NCBI GenBank assembly: GCA_014529385.2 | Contig: CM043954.1 | Coordinates: 6,821,806-6,885,805 of the forward strand | Direction: 5' to 3' | DNA length: 64,000 nt | Origin: Adiantum capillus-veneris | Lineage: Eukaryota > Streptophyta > Polypodiopsida > Polypodiales > Pteridaceae | Part shown: positions 48,199 through 60,371 of the stretch, piece by piece | Numbering within the stretch: the first letter of the stretch is position 1 | How the letters are laid out: the number at the start of each line of letters is the position of its first letter | Notes under the pieces: generated by a model | Database searches by the model: none | What the model saw: only the letters and a program-made list of their open reading frames with translations | Told to the model about the DNA's origin: nothing | Made by a program: the position numbers and the translations under genes

Positions 48199-48894
48199 AT
48201 GGCTGGATCACAGGACACTGCTCTTTACAATATCAAGAAGCTGGATGGAACCAATTTCCCATTGTGGAAGAAGCAGATTTGGCACGTGTTGGTACAAAAG
48301 AAGCAGATAAAACCTATAAAGCTCAAGGAGATAAAACCAGAAGATATGGACGAAGATGAATGGAGCGAAATGGATGAATTGGCACTTTCTACCATTATGC
48401 TGACTTTTGCAGAAAGCGTTTACTTCAATGTAGCAGACGAGATGTCGGCTTATCAAGGATGGTTAAAGCTGAGTGATCTTTATGAGAAGCAGAGTGCAGC
48501 TTCATAGGTATACTGGCTTAAGAAGCTTGTTGACTTGAAGATGAAAGAAGGGACACCTATGTCCAATCATCTGAATGAATTCAACACAATCTATAGTCAG
48601 TTGTCAGCTCAAGGTGTCAAGTTTGATGAACCTGTTAGAGCTATGTTCCTCTTGATCACATTGCCGGAAAGTTGGGACACTTTTCGCACAACTTTGAGTA
48701 ATTCTGCACCTCCAGATGGTTTGAACATAGCAGGTGTAGAAGGAAGTCTGCTTACTGAAGAAACCAATAGAAAGACAATGGAAAAAGGCAAAGGAACAGC
48801 CTTAGTTGTCAGGGGAAGGACCAAAGAAAAGTACAAAGGTGGAAAGAGGAAACAGTCTCGTAGCAAGTCCCGCAGTGCTAAAGGCAAGAGTGAC
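48199..48894 (+). pseudogene. Gag of the level 3 Copia
   Basis: The ATG at 48199 opens MAGSQDTALYNIKKLDGTNF, then PLWKKQIWHVLVQKKQIKP. The typical gag helices run to YEKQSAAS, where an in-frame TAG (48505-48507) interrupts. The frame continues with WLKKLVDLKMKEGTPMSNHL and FLLITLPESWDTFRTTLSN. A Lys/Arg-rich stretch leads to the zinc knuckle that follows. Confidence 0.85.
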
Positions 48895-50295
48895 ATAGAA
48901 TGCTACCATTGTGGCAAGAAGGGTCACATGAAAAGAGACTGCAGAGAATGGAAAACAGAAAAAGGCAAAGAGAAAGCTGAAGACCATGGTGAGAAGAACA
49001 AGTCCTCAGTGAAGATTCAAGAAATAAATGTGACAAACACTGTTGCAGAGGATGACAGTCTAGTGTTAGGAGACATCTACTTCTTGAAGAATACAATGGA
49101 CTCAGCTCTTCTTACAACATCTGATGGAAATGCATTGAGTGACTGGATTATAGACTCAGGGGCATCACTTCATGTGTCTCCAAACAAGGAGTGGTTTACC
49201 TCTTATGTGACCACTAAAGATCATGTTCGGCTAGGCAATGGGCAGACATGTGAGATCTTAGGTGTTGGAGATGTTCAATTGAAGTTTCATAATGGCTTTT
49301 CTTTCACACTGAAGAATGTGAGACATGTTCCCGCAATTACAAAGAGCTTGATCAGCACAGGTTTACTTGATGATGCTGGCTACGTCACCACTTTTGGACA
49401 GAACATGTGGAAGATATCCAAGGGTTCTATGACAGTAGCACATGGAGTAAATTCTGGAGGACTTTACATGATTTATGTATCAAATGTCTCTAAAAATTTA
49501 ATCAATGTAACCGAGCAGCCGAACGTTTCTTTGTGGCATAGCCGATTAGGACATATGTCCAAGAAGGGAATGGAAATCTTGTCTCGTTCTGGTTATTTGC
49601 CTAGCTTTTCATTTAATGATTTTGAATTCTATGAACATTATCTGTATGGTAAGCAAACACAACAGCCACATAAGCATAGAAGCAGTAGAAGAGATACACA
49701 GTTGGCACTTGTTCATAGTGATTTGTGTGGACCTATGCCTAACCTATCTCTAGGGGGAGCTTCTTACTTTATGACATTTATAGACGATTACTCGAGGAAA
49801 GTATGGGTTTACTTTCTCAAGCACAAGGATGAAGCGTTTAGTGTTTTCAAAACGTTTGTGACACTTGTGGAGAATCAGAGTGGCAAGAAGCTTAAATGCT
49901 TACGCACTGACAATGGTGGAGGGTATGTTTCAAAGGCCTTTCAGGACTTTTGTGAGTCAAAAGGTATAAAACGTGAACTTACTGCTCCTTACAATCCTCC
50001 TCAAAATGGTGTTGCTGAGAGGATGAATAGGACCATACAAGAGAAGGTCAGAAGTATGTTGTCTAATGCACAACTGGCAAATGGGTTTTGGGCTGAAGCT
50101 GTATCAACAGCTGTTCATCTTGTAAATAGATCTCCTAGCAAGGTTTTGCAGAAGGATTCAGTGTCAGAGATGGTATGGTCAGGCAAAATGCCCTCATACA
50201 AGCATCTCAGAGTCTTTGCTGTGAGGCATATACTCACGTTCCAAAGGAATTTAGGAACAAACTTGAGCCAAGGAGTAGAAAGTGCATCTTTCTAG
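48895..50295 (+). pseudogene. Zinc knuckle, protease and integrase of the level 3 Copia
   Basis: Knuckle CYHCGKKGHMKRDC at 48901. Protease WIIDSGASLHVSPNKEWF (D-S-G kept). Pre-integrase box LWHSRLGHMSKKGMEIL, but the second half of the zinc motif reads FYEHYLYGKQ where C-x2-C is normal, so both Cys are Tyr. The core has LVHSDLCGPMPNLSLGG, LRTDNGGGYVSKAF and PYNPPQNGVAERMN (D-D-E present). A frameshift near 50230 ends the useful frame, and the text to 50295 is out of frame. Confidence 0.85.
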
Positions 50296-50298
50296 GCT

Positions 50299-52178
50299 AT
50301 GGTAATTCAGGTGAGATGGGGTACAGACTTTGAGATCCCGAATCCAGAAAGGTTGTCCGCAGCAATGATGTTCACTTTAATGAATCCAAATATTATTCTA
50401 AACCAGAGAGGGTTGAGGAGATTAGAAGAGTTGTCTTCCAAGAAGATGGACCTGCACGTGCAAGACAAAATGTCAGGGCTCACGAGGAGCAAGGACAGGA
50501 TAGAGTGGAACCACAGGTTGTGGCTGAGCCTGCACCACCTATTGTGCGTAGATCTGGACGTGTCACGCGACCTCCTGATAAGTTTGTTTCATCTATGAAC
50601 TATGTCATGTTGACTGATTGCAATGAGCCTTCATGTTACAAGGAAGCAGTGCAAATGAAGGACTCCGGGAATTGGCAATTGGCCATGCAGTCAGAGATGA
50701 CAGCTTTGCATAAAAACAAGACATGGAAGCTAGTTAAATTACCATAGGGCAAAAAGGCTCTACCTTGTAAATGGGTTTACAGGTATAAGATCACCGCTCA
50801 TGATAGTCAGCCAAAGTACAAAGCAAGGCTTGTTGCCAAGGGCTTTAAGCAAGAACAAGGCATTGACTTTGATGAAGTCTTCTCTCCGGTGGTCAAGATG
50901 ACTACATTGAGATGCTTTCTTGCATTGGTTGCCATATTAGATTTGGTGTTGCACCAAATGGATGTCAAGACAGCGTTCTTGCATGGTGATTTAGATGTGG
51001 AAATTTACATGCGGCAGCCAGAAGGGGTTTTTGAGAAAGGCAAGGAAGATTGGGTATGCCAGTTGTTAAAGAGTCTTTATGGCTTAAAACAATCACCGAG
51101 GGCATGGTACCATAAATTCCACAAGTTTATGCTTTCTCAAGGCTACAAACGTAGTGAGTTCGATCACTATCTATATACAAAGAAGGCTAAGGATGGTAGT
51201 TGGCTGATTCTTATTTTGTATGTGGATGACATGTTGATTGCTAGCAAGCACTTGGAAGAAATTTCAGCTTTGAAGTCAAAGATGGCAAAATCGTTTGACA
51301 TGAAAGACATGGGTGAGGCAAGTCATATACTTGGTATGCGCATTGAGAGAGACAGATCAAAGAAGTTGATTTGGTTATCTCAAACAGAGTATATTGACAA
51401 GGTTTTGCAACGTTTCAATATGGAGAAGGGAAAGGCACTGAGTGTTCCATTGCCACCATATGTGAAACTTAGCAAACAAGATTGTCCTGTGTCTGAGGAA
51501 GAACGGGCTGAAATGGATAAGATTCCATATGCGTCTGCAGTGGGTAGTTTGATGTATGCAATGATTGCTACTCGCCCAGACATTGCATTTGCAGTGGGAG
51601 TAGTAAGTCGATACATGTCAAACCCAGGCAAGAAACATTGGGAGGCAGTGAAAGGAATATTGAGATACCTGAAAGCTACAAAGAGTATGCGTATATGCTA
51701 TGGGAGTCAGGAGCTAAGTGTAAAGGGTTTTACAGACTCAGATTATGCAGGTGACTTAGACGACCGAAGGTCTACGTCAGGGTATGTCTTTACATTGGCT
51801 GGTGGAGGAGTATCATGGCGTTCTAGATTACAAGATTGTGTTACTCAGTCTACTACAGAGGCTGAATATGTTGCAGCATCAGAGGCATGCAAAGAATCAA
51901 TTTGGCTTAATCGGCTAGTAACAGATTTGGGAATCAAAGAAGAGATGCCTGTGTTATATTGTGATAGTCAAAGTGCTATACAATTGGCTCGCAATCCAGT
52001 TTATCACTCAAAGACAAAGCATGTGGATGTGAAGTATCATTTCATCAGGGAAATGCTCGAGGATAAGCAACTTCAGCTTGTCAAAGTTCACACCACAGAA
52101 AATCCTGCTGATCTACTTACAAAAGGACTTCCCTCAGAGAGCTTTGAGCATTTTCGCAAGCAGTTAGGTGTAGGGTAG
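50299..52178 (+). pseudogene. RT and RNase H of the level 3 Copia
   Basis: In the shifted frame a TGA (50331-50333) and a TAG (50745-50747) are the only other breaks. The RT runs from WVYRYKITAHDSQPKYKARL through LHQMDVKTAFLHGDLDVEIY, SLYGLKQSPRAWYHKFHKF and LILYVDDMLIAS (catalytic pair kept). RNase H gives GFTDSDYAGDLDDRRSTSGY, TEAEYVAASEACKESIWLN, YCDSQSAIQLARNPVYHSK and NPADLLTKGLPSESFEHF, ending at 52178. The final 429 residues are open, so this is a lightly damaged copy. Confidence 0.9.
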
Positions 52179-52267
52179 TACATCACTTCTCTACATCTCT
52201 TGTATATTAGCTTGTATAGTAGCTTCTCTCACACTTAAAGTACCACATTGGACTTTAAGTGGGAGGT

Positions 52268-52411
52268 TGTTGGGGTATAAAGCCCAATGTGGTCGCCCAG
52301 GTAAGTGGGCGGGCCGCCAGGTATGTACACATATTCTTTTGTAAAAACCTAATAAGAACTCACTATGCTCTACACATTACAGTAGAGCGAGTTCATCATA
52401 TCGTCGTGCTC
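52268..52411 (+). repeat. Normally oriented part of the 3' LTR of the level 3 Copia
   Basis: Matches 46908-47051. It is preceded by the purine tract AAGTGGGAGGT (52257-52267). The remaining 48 bases of the LTR are not found in this orientation. Confidence 0.9.
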
Positions 52412-52485
52412 ACAATCTACGTTTTGGCACCCAAATTTGTGAAGGAGTACGAGCGGAAGTGCGACGTGAGAGAGAGTGTGAGAAG
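52412..52485 (-). repeat. Inverted segment spanning the 3' LTR end and the host flank
   Basis: Read on the minus strand, 52485-52440 gives the LTR tail ending CTCCTTCA, 52439-52435 gives the target duplication CAAAT, and 52434-52412 gives TTGGGTGCCAAAACGTAGATTGT, the RT-less element sequence that should follow the Copia. The same host sequence is seen uninterrupted in copy A near 17430. About 74 bases have been flipped after insertion. Confidence 0.85.
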
Positions 52486-52939
52486 TTCTTACTTGTCACC
52501 TGACCCATGTGAGCCCAATCCTGTAGCTCCAAAACAAATCAACGATCGCGGAAAGAAAAAAATCACAGAATGCTACACACCCGTTCCAGAGCTAGTTTGG
52601 GTACCAAAGAAAGAACGATTTGTTCCACCTAGCTCAGGGAGGGGGGAGTCCCATGAAGCTTCTAGCTCCTCATGTAATGTATCCATAGAGGTAAAAGCTT
52701 CTCCACAACCTCCACCTACAATAGTGGACCTCCATAAAGATACAAAGGAATCCACACCTCCCAGTTTTCAAGAATCACCTGCTGAACCACTTCAAGTTCG
52801 ATCCTGGGAGAGTACCTTACCACCCTTGCAACTCGACGAGGCACCTAAGGTAACAGAAAACTACTGGCAAAAATCCCCACCTATTACCAACTGGAACAAT
52901 TGGTTTCAAAGGGTGACAAGCTCATTTCAAACGGTATGA
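52486..52939 (+). pseudogene. C-terminal part of the W-[VI]-P-K region of copy B
   Basis: The frame resumes after the Copia with YLSPDPCEPNPVAPKQ, then PELVWVPKKERF, a Ser/Pro-rich stretch (SSSCNVSIEVKASPQPPPT) and the conserved end YWQKSPPITNWNNWF. It aligns closely with copy A. The start of the computed ORF at 52259 reads through Copia LTR and inverted sequence and is not part of the gene. Confidence 0.7.
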
Positions 52940-54579
52940 TCTACCCAAGGAAGGGGGGAGTGTTTGCTGACAGTCATCATTCACTTGCTTCCCTCTCAAA
53001 CTTCCTCCCTGACCTCTATATCTCCCAATCTTAGGGAATGTACATATAAAGCCTTATACTCACAAAAAACAAAAATAATAAAGAGCAAGAGCAATTAGCA
53101 AACGAGTATGCACAATAAAAGTAAGAACATTGACCTCGACCTACACATTCACATCCGGTACACTGAAACAGAAACCTATGTCATAAGACACATTTTGATC
53201 CTCATCACTTGAGTGATGGAGGGTAGGTAGGATTAGTACGATAGGAGTGTTTTTGTTTTAGAGTTGAGTGATTAGCAAAGTTCCTTTTTCCCACTGATGT
53301 GCCTCCTAGAGGTATTCTTTGTGTTTCCTAGTGTGAGCAGGAACGTGTTGCTGTGGTTAGGATTTGGACCTTCATGGAATTTTTCTCTCATCCACTTTTC
53401 AAATCAAGCGCAATTATCAACACAAACAGGTGTTTCTTGTCCATTAGCATTGCCCCTTATCTTTTTTGCATCTATGATTATCTTCTTTGATTGTGATTGG
53501 TAGCATAATATCCAGCACATTTTCTTAGTATCAAACATTTAATTCAATGTAATTTTTTGTCATAATCACTTGTCTAGGTTTAAAAATCAAGCAAGTTCGA
53601 CTAAGCTAGTTTGACCAAGTTAGGTGTTAGAGATCTTCTCTTAATACCGTGGGGAATGCCTTCCTAATAATTAATGGTTACTTAGGTTCTTAATCCGATT
53701 TAGGTAGCATTGTGTGAAATGTACTAGGGATTTCTTTGACCCTATTGACCTTTAGCTTAAGTATTATAAAGGGAGTTTACTAGTGTGATGAGCCTGGGGA
53801 GGTGTATCAGTGTTATATGACCCCCCAAAGTTACAAAATTAAAATGCTGAAAATGAACAAACAAAAAATCAAAGTGCCACATTGTAAAATCTTAAGCTGG
53901 AAGAGAAATTTCAGCTTGATTGGGTACTTCACTCACATGTATCGCCTATGGTACTAGAGCCCTAGAGGTTCCCAGTGTGGGCGCTTTTTCTTGAAAAGCA
54001 AAAAACCCAAGGCATACAAAATAAGCACACACATCAAAATTGAATCACTGTGAAAAGACTTTGGGGGGTCAAAGGAAAGGTAATCAGTCAGGCGATGATT
54101 TCATGAGAAATTCCTTTTATCGTAGCTTAACTACAAGGTCTTCTAGGTATAGCCTCTAGTCAGCCCTCGAGCATGAAATACTTGGCTCTCCCGATTAAAC
54201 AACTTAATTGACCAGAGAAAATTAAGAAGCTTACCCATGGTATTAATAGTCGATCTCTAGTGCCTTTTGACCGTTAAATTAGCGACCCCAGACTTGTTTA
54301 GTTTTTTACCTTTACATCTGTTTATGCATTTGATTACATTGCAATTTAATGTTTATTGCTGACAAATTGTTTAAAATTCTGTTACCAATCAATTTGTCTG
54401 CCTAAAACTACATATGCTTTTTAATCGCTTATGAGAATGCAATTATTGTGCCAATGTTGTTTGATTTTGTAGTGACTGAAGAAGGCTAAGGACATTCATC
54501 TCAAATGCTCTTCCACCTCGACGAACGAGCTTCAACTCAATAACTTTCGAGGACGGAATCTACATCAGGAAGGGGGGCA
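52940..54579 (+). other. 3' non-coding region of copy B
   Basis: No gene seen. Collinear with 15318-16807 of copy A in reverse. It ends in the polypurine tract next to the 3' LTR. Confidence 0.7.
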
Positions 54580-55243
<664 letters not shown>

Positions 55244-55683
55244 TCTTCCTCATGGATAATCTTCGACTCCAGCTCTTTACGCAGCAAAGCAATTTTAGCC
55301 TCATTGCGACTTGCATAAAGACTAGCCAAAATATCCGAAGCCTGTTTTGTAGATTTTGCTGAATGGATGTGAGAAACAATGGTGCGCTTCACAGACAACG
55401 CAATCAATGCATGAGCCTGCACATCCTTTACATCCCAACGAGCTTGTTCTGCCGTAGGCAAAACAACTCTAATAGCAGCAATCCTTGCAGCAAGACCTGC
55501 AACATCCTCAATGTCGCCTACATCCTCAGAATCCGGACGTACATCAATGCCCTGCACAATATTCCAGACGCCCTTTGACACAAGAACGTGCTGCATCATA
55601 TAAGCCCACACAGGGTAATTGTCCCCATCCAACCTGTCCTCAACAGTAAACATCTTGAAGACATATGTGTTGTTGTCAGCCAT
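55244..55683 (-). pseudogene. Gag N-terminal part of the level 1 Copia
   Basis: The ATG at 55683 opens MADNNTYVFKMFTVEDRLDG, then NYPVWAYMMQHVLVSKGVW (the Copia gag N-terminal helix pair), and runs to LRKELESKIIHEE, where the RT-less element's LTR begins. The gag continues at 40809 with DMDTFLASVKDINEQL. The computed frame beyond 55244 reads into LTR sequence and is not gag. Confidence 0.8.
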
Positions 55684-56036
55684 GGTAAATGCTGCACCTG
55701 ATGTGAAAACTGCCTGAAAATAGGAGAAATGCAGCAGGAAAAACACGTGCTATATAGCACAAACCGTAGAAGACTGTAAGGCACAGAAATCAACACTGAC
55801 AGAAATTCTTCACAAAATGACAAAATTGCATGTGCAGACCTGCATGTAGTGGAAACGGAGGCCGAAATGAGCCCGAATCAGAAATCTGAGTAGACTTAGC
55901 TCTACGAGCTGTCCCGAAATATTTGTCGACTTGCGAACGCTCGCCAAACCTCACTGTAATCGGAGAAAGTGAGCAGGCGTGTGCTGGAGCAGCTGGCGAC
56001 TAAGCCCGGGAGGACGCAACCTGCTCTAATACCAAT

Positions 56037-56283
56037 TGTTGGAATTAGGGTTGCAGAGAAACGCACACAACTTGGAGAAGACGAAGGAAGCTCAAGCACA
56101 CAATAGAGAGTGTGTTATTTAGTGTGCAATGGAAAGATAGATAGCCATAGAGTGATGGGCGTATATACAATGCAGGGGGGAAAAAACCTCCTAAAGAGGG
56201 AAAAAAACCTCCTAAAGAGGGAAAAAATGCCCCGACGGTCCTAGTGTGTTCACACAAATCACTAGCACATATATATGGTAACA
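56037..56283 (-). repeat. 5' LTR of the level 1 Copia
   Basis: 247 bp. Most of its extra length over the partner is a local duplication of an AAAAAACCTCCTAAAGAGGG unit. It is followed on the minus strand by a primer site TGGTATTAGAGC (56034-56023), the tRNA-iMet form with one change. Confidence 0.9.
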
Positions 56284-57829
56284 ATGGTTGCCAACACGAA
56301 GTTCCTTGAAAGGAGAATCTACTTCACCTACAAGGGAAAGAGCATGTATATAGATGCTAATGAGTTTGGTCGTACTATATCACTTGTAAATTCACCGGCT
56401 TTTGATAAGTCAATGTCAAGCTCGGTTTTTGCGTACATGATTTTTGTCAAAGAATCCACTAGCGACTATAATGACTCATCAAATGAAAATGGTAGAATGA
56501 AGAAGGGTTAGACTTGTCTATTTTTCTAAATAAATTCCAAGATGTTTTTATCGATGATATCCCGATGGACTTACCTGCAAAACGAGGGGGATGATGACCA
56601 TCGAATTGAGCTTCTACTAGGAAGCTCACCACCTAACAAGCCTCCTTATTGAGTTTCCCAAGCTCAACAACAGGAGATCATGAGGCAAGTACAAGAATTG
56701 ATAGACAAAGGGATGGTGAGGCCTAGCTCCTCTCCCTTTTGTTCTCTAGTCCTTTTAGTGCAAAAGAAAGATGGTACATAATGTATGTGTGTGGACTATC
56801 GAGCACTAAACCATATCACTATCAAAAATAGATTTTTCGTGCCTCTGGTAGAAGATCTGCTTGATAAGCTACAAGGCTCTACCTACTTCAATAGGATTGA
56901 CCTTAAAAGCGGCTATCCTAAAGACACATTTCGTACAACGTTTGGTCTTTATGAATATCTAGTCATGCCTTTTGGCTTGACCAATGCACCGGCCACATTC
57001 AATCGTTCAATGAAGAAAATATTTATCTACTCCAAGTACTTGGAGGAACACAAGCAACATCTCCAAGTGATTTTTTAAGCATTGAGGGAGAACAAGCTTT
57101 TTGTCAACCAAAAGAAAAGCAAATTTTTTCTTCAAGAGATTCAATACTTAGGTCATATTATCTCTCAAGATGGTATCCGTATGGATGCATCCACGTTAGA
57201 GGTAATAAAAGCATGGCCTAATCCAAGGAATCTACATGAGCTAAGGAGCTTTATTGGTATGTGTGCATACGATAGACACTTTATAGCAAAAAAATTTCAA
57301 ATAGCGGAACCATTACATGACTTAACAAAGAAGAACGTTAAGTATTCATGGACTGTTAAGGAGCAAAATGCTTTTGACAAGCTTAACTCTTAACCAGTCC
57401 TTACGCTTCCAGATCTCTCAAAGCTATTTGAAGTCCAATGTGATGCATGTGGTGATTGCCTTGGAGCAGTCTTGCTTCAAAGAAGGGCATGACATAGCAT
57501 ACGAGAGCCGAAGGCTCAATACGGATGAACGGGTCTTTGGAATTTATGAGAAAGAGCTTTTAGCTGTTCTACATGCCCTAGACACATGGAAGCACTATCT
57601 ATTGGGGACTCCATTCATTTTACGAACAGACCACCAAAGTCTCAAGTACTTCAGGACGCAAACCAAGCTTTCCGACAAACAAATGAGGTGGGCAAATTTT
57701 CTTTCGCAATTTTATTTTCATATTGCTCATGTTGCTGGTAAGCACAATCAAGTGGCCAATGCACTTTCACGACGACCAAAAATTATTGTGGTGTCTATAG
57801 CAACTCACAATGACCTATCTTCTATATAG
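56284..57829 (+). pseudogene. Protease end, RT and RNase H of the level 0 Gypsy
   Basis: FLERRIYFTYKGKSM resumes the protease tail. The RT follows from about 56640 ([38 protein letters not shown]), but the text then jumps from NRSMKK to [10 protein letters not shown], so the block carrying the [YF]-x-D-D catalytic pair is deleted. YLGHIISQDGIRMD and LRSFIGMC continue the thumb/connection. RNase H gives YEKELLAVLHAL, ILRTDHQSLKYF and VANALSRRP. Stops at 57078 and 57393 and frame changes break the reading frame. Confidence 0.8.
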
Positions 57830-57834
57830 ATGAG

Positions 57835-59273
57835 TATGCTACTGACCCTGACTTTAAAGATGTAATGCCAGCCCTTGCTTTGGGGAAGAAAGAGGAACCA
57901 TTCACCTTGCAGGATGGTTATCTTCTCCATGACAATAGGCTATGTGTTACCCACTCCCTTCGTGAGAAAGTCATGTATGAATCCCATGCTCCTCCCTATG
58001 CGGAGCATAGAGGCATTCAACCTACTCTTCGAGGAGTAGAGATGTACTTCTATTGGCCTACCATGAAAGTGGACATACAAGAGTATGTTTCAAAATGTGT
58101 AATATGCCAAAAGACTAAGTTTGATAGAGGGAAAAAACCTGGATTACTCCAGCCATTGCCAATCCCTAATTCACCATGGGAGAGTATATCCATGGATTTT
58201 ATCTTTGGATTACCCAAGTCTATCCATGGAAATACAGGAATATGGACAATAGTCAACAAGCTTAGCAAGCAAGCACACTTTATTCCTATCATAAAAACTA
58301 TCAAGGCACACCAAATGGCAACCCTCTTCATATCTTAGATTTTCAAACACCATGGATTACCAACATCCATTGTGTCAGATAGGGATCGTAGAATGACCAG
58401 TAATTTCTAGAAAGGTCTCTTTAAAAATCTAGGTACAAGATTGAATCTCTCTTCGGCCTATCACCCACAAACGGATGGCCAAAGTGAGATAGCCAATCTT
58501 ACGATACTCGATCTACTAAAGACTTATGTTATAGAAGTAGATCAACGCTCACAATGGGAGAAGTACTTACCCCTTGTAGAGTATGCATACAATAATACTG
58601 TCCATAGTTCTACGAGAAAAACAACTTTTGAGATCATAGACGGAAGACCTAAAAGTCCCTTGCTACTTAAAGTACATGGGAAGATCTTCACTACTGATGA
58701 GTATAGCCATGACCTACAATAATCTTTTCAAAAGGTTAAGGAGTCTATATCCATCTCTCAACAAAGGCAAAAAGCTGTTGCTGACAAGCACAGAAGGGCC
58801 TTAACATTCAAAGAAAATGATTGGGTCTTACTTAAGTTTCCCAAGGCTCGATTGAGGCAAACGACAAACAAAAATCCTACAGGCCATCAAAAGTATTATG
58901 CTAAAATAGCAAAAAGATACTATGGTCCTTTTCAAATCTTGAAGCCAATCAATGACATGGATTATCAACTCAAGTTGCCCAGCCATTGGCTCATACACAA
59001 TGATTTTCATGTGAGCCTACTTAAGCCCTACAAAGGAGAGCCACCAAGAGGACCAATTATTGAAGATCCTCTATAAATAGAAGACCAAGAAGAGGTGCTA
59101 CAACCCGAAGCTATCCTTTGGCATGAAGACAAGGTACTACGACATGGTAAGATTATCCTACGGTATCTTATTAAGTTTAAAAATTATCCTTTTGAAGATG
59201 CTAGATGGATGCAAGGAATACAGCTTAAGGATAGTATGAACCTTGTCACTGCTTACAATGCTACACTAGAGTA
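57835..59273 (+). pseudogene. Integrase and chromodomain-like tail of the level 0 Gypsy
   Basis: The H2C2 zinc region (HRGIQPTLRGVEMYFYWP, CVICQKTKFDRGKK) leads to the core: SISMDFIFGLPKS, then IWTIVNKLSKQAHF, where V-D-[RK] is usual (Asp to Asn). SIVSDRDRRM and SAYHPQTDGQSEIAN (second and third acidic residues kept) follow. Post-core YGPFQILKPINDMDYQLKLP and a chromodomain-like LIKFKNYPFEDARWM end at 59273. Stops near 58338, 58410, 58722 and 59076 interrupt it. Confidence 0.75.
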
Positions 59274-59849
59274 AACAAATGTAAATGCTTTCTAAATGAA
59301 CAATATTTTTGTCTTAAAAGACTAATCCTCTTTTGTGCACAAATTTAAATAGTATGCATGCTTAGAATTTGTGTGGGACGCATGTCTAACCTCACCATCC
59401 TATCTTATTGCAGTATTAGCGAGAACCATGATTAATTTGTCAAACCATGGGACGAAGCTGACTCGACTAGTGCATAGAGGCTACAAGAGGTTGTCGATCT
59501 CTTGGAAAACAACTAACAACTCGCATCTAACTCAAGCTACACTCAAGTGACTGAAATCACCAAAGGCCAATCGCTCATCGGCAAACAAATCACATCCATT
59601 ACAGTATCAGTTGACATCCAAACGTAACGAATCTTCTAGAACAAGTTTATAAGACCTAAGCACACATGCCTATGGCCTCAAACTCCACTTTAGGTCAAGT
59701 TCCAAAATCGTGATTATTAACAGCAGTGGATTTTTGACCTAGTTGTTTTTGACCCAGAATGCATCTAAATGCTTAGCAATGATGCCCCAATACCCCGCTG
59801 CTTAGTTTTTTATTTGAACATGTAAATTCCTAGTTATGATGAAATTAGG
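59274..59849. other. No gene or LTR recognised after the level 0 Gypsy
   Basis: AT-rich sequence following the polyprotein stop. It does not resemble the candidate 5' LTR at 25880-26837. Confidence 0.5.
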
Positions 59850-59871
59850 CCGCGCGTCGGCGACGCCAAAA

Positions 59872-60371
59872 GCTACGAAATACGGTGAATGGCTTACGTC
59901 AATGCGTAGAGCTCTTACCTGCGGTTGCAATGCAACAAACACATTCGCAATGTGACAACCGGAGAGGAAGTAGGAAGCGCGAGAAGGAGAGAAGTGAGCG
60001 CCGTTAGCTCATGCTGTGGATTCTTATCCAAAAAACTTAATAAAATCTTTACAGTACCTTAGCCAAGGTCTAAAATGTGTAATGTCCGATGCCCAAGACC
60101 TTTGAGACTCCACACTTATTGCATCTGCAACCTAGGTACAATAACTGACCTGTTCTTTACAACTTGGAACTCCCATTGAGCCCGTAATACATTAAAATAT
60201 TACAATGGCTTGAAATAAATCGGGAATTTACAATACGTGATCATTTTGGGAAAATGTGGAAAATGTGTAACTCCAATCTTTACTGCTTCTTCACTTTGAT
60301 CTTCGATGTGCATCCGTACGTCTTCAGTCTTTAGCAGCTTCTGTTAAGTGACGTTGACTCAGTTAACATTC
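59872..60371 (-). repeat. LTR-like block with purine tract and primer-like sequence on opposite sides
   Basis: On the minus strand AGGAAGGGAGGAA (60384-60372) is followed by TGTTAACTGAGTC, the same TGTTAAC start as the RT-less family. About 500 bases later, TTT and TGGCGTCGCCGACGCG (59868-59853) look like a primer site. The block therefore looks like an LTR shared by two internal regions. The LTR end lacks a clear CA and the primer match is imperfect. Confidence 0.4.

Larger units (their letters stand above)
46908..52485 (+). mobile_element. Copia element (level 3), with an inverted 3' junction
   Basis: The 5' LTR (46908-47099, TGTTTTGGTATAAAG ... ACTCCTTCA) is preceded by CAAAT (46903-46907). 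The 3' LTR starts at 52268 (TGTTGGGGTATAAAG), but only its first 144 bases are in normal orientation; the rest, plus the CAAAT duplication and host sequence, is inverted at 52412-52485. Gag, protease, integrase, RT and RNase H are all present. Over the shared 144 bases I count 5 differences between LTRs, so this is one of the younger insertions. Confidence 0.9.
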
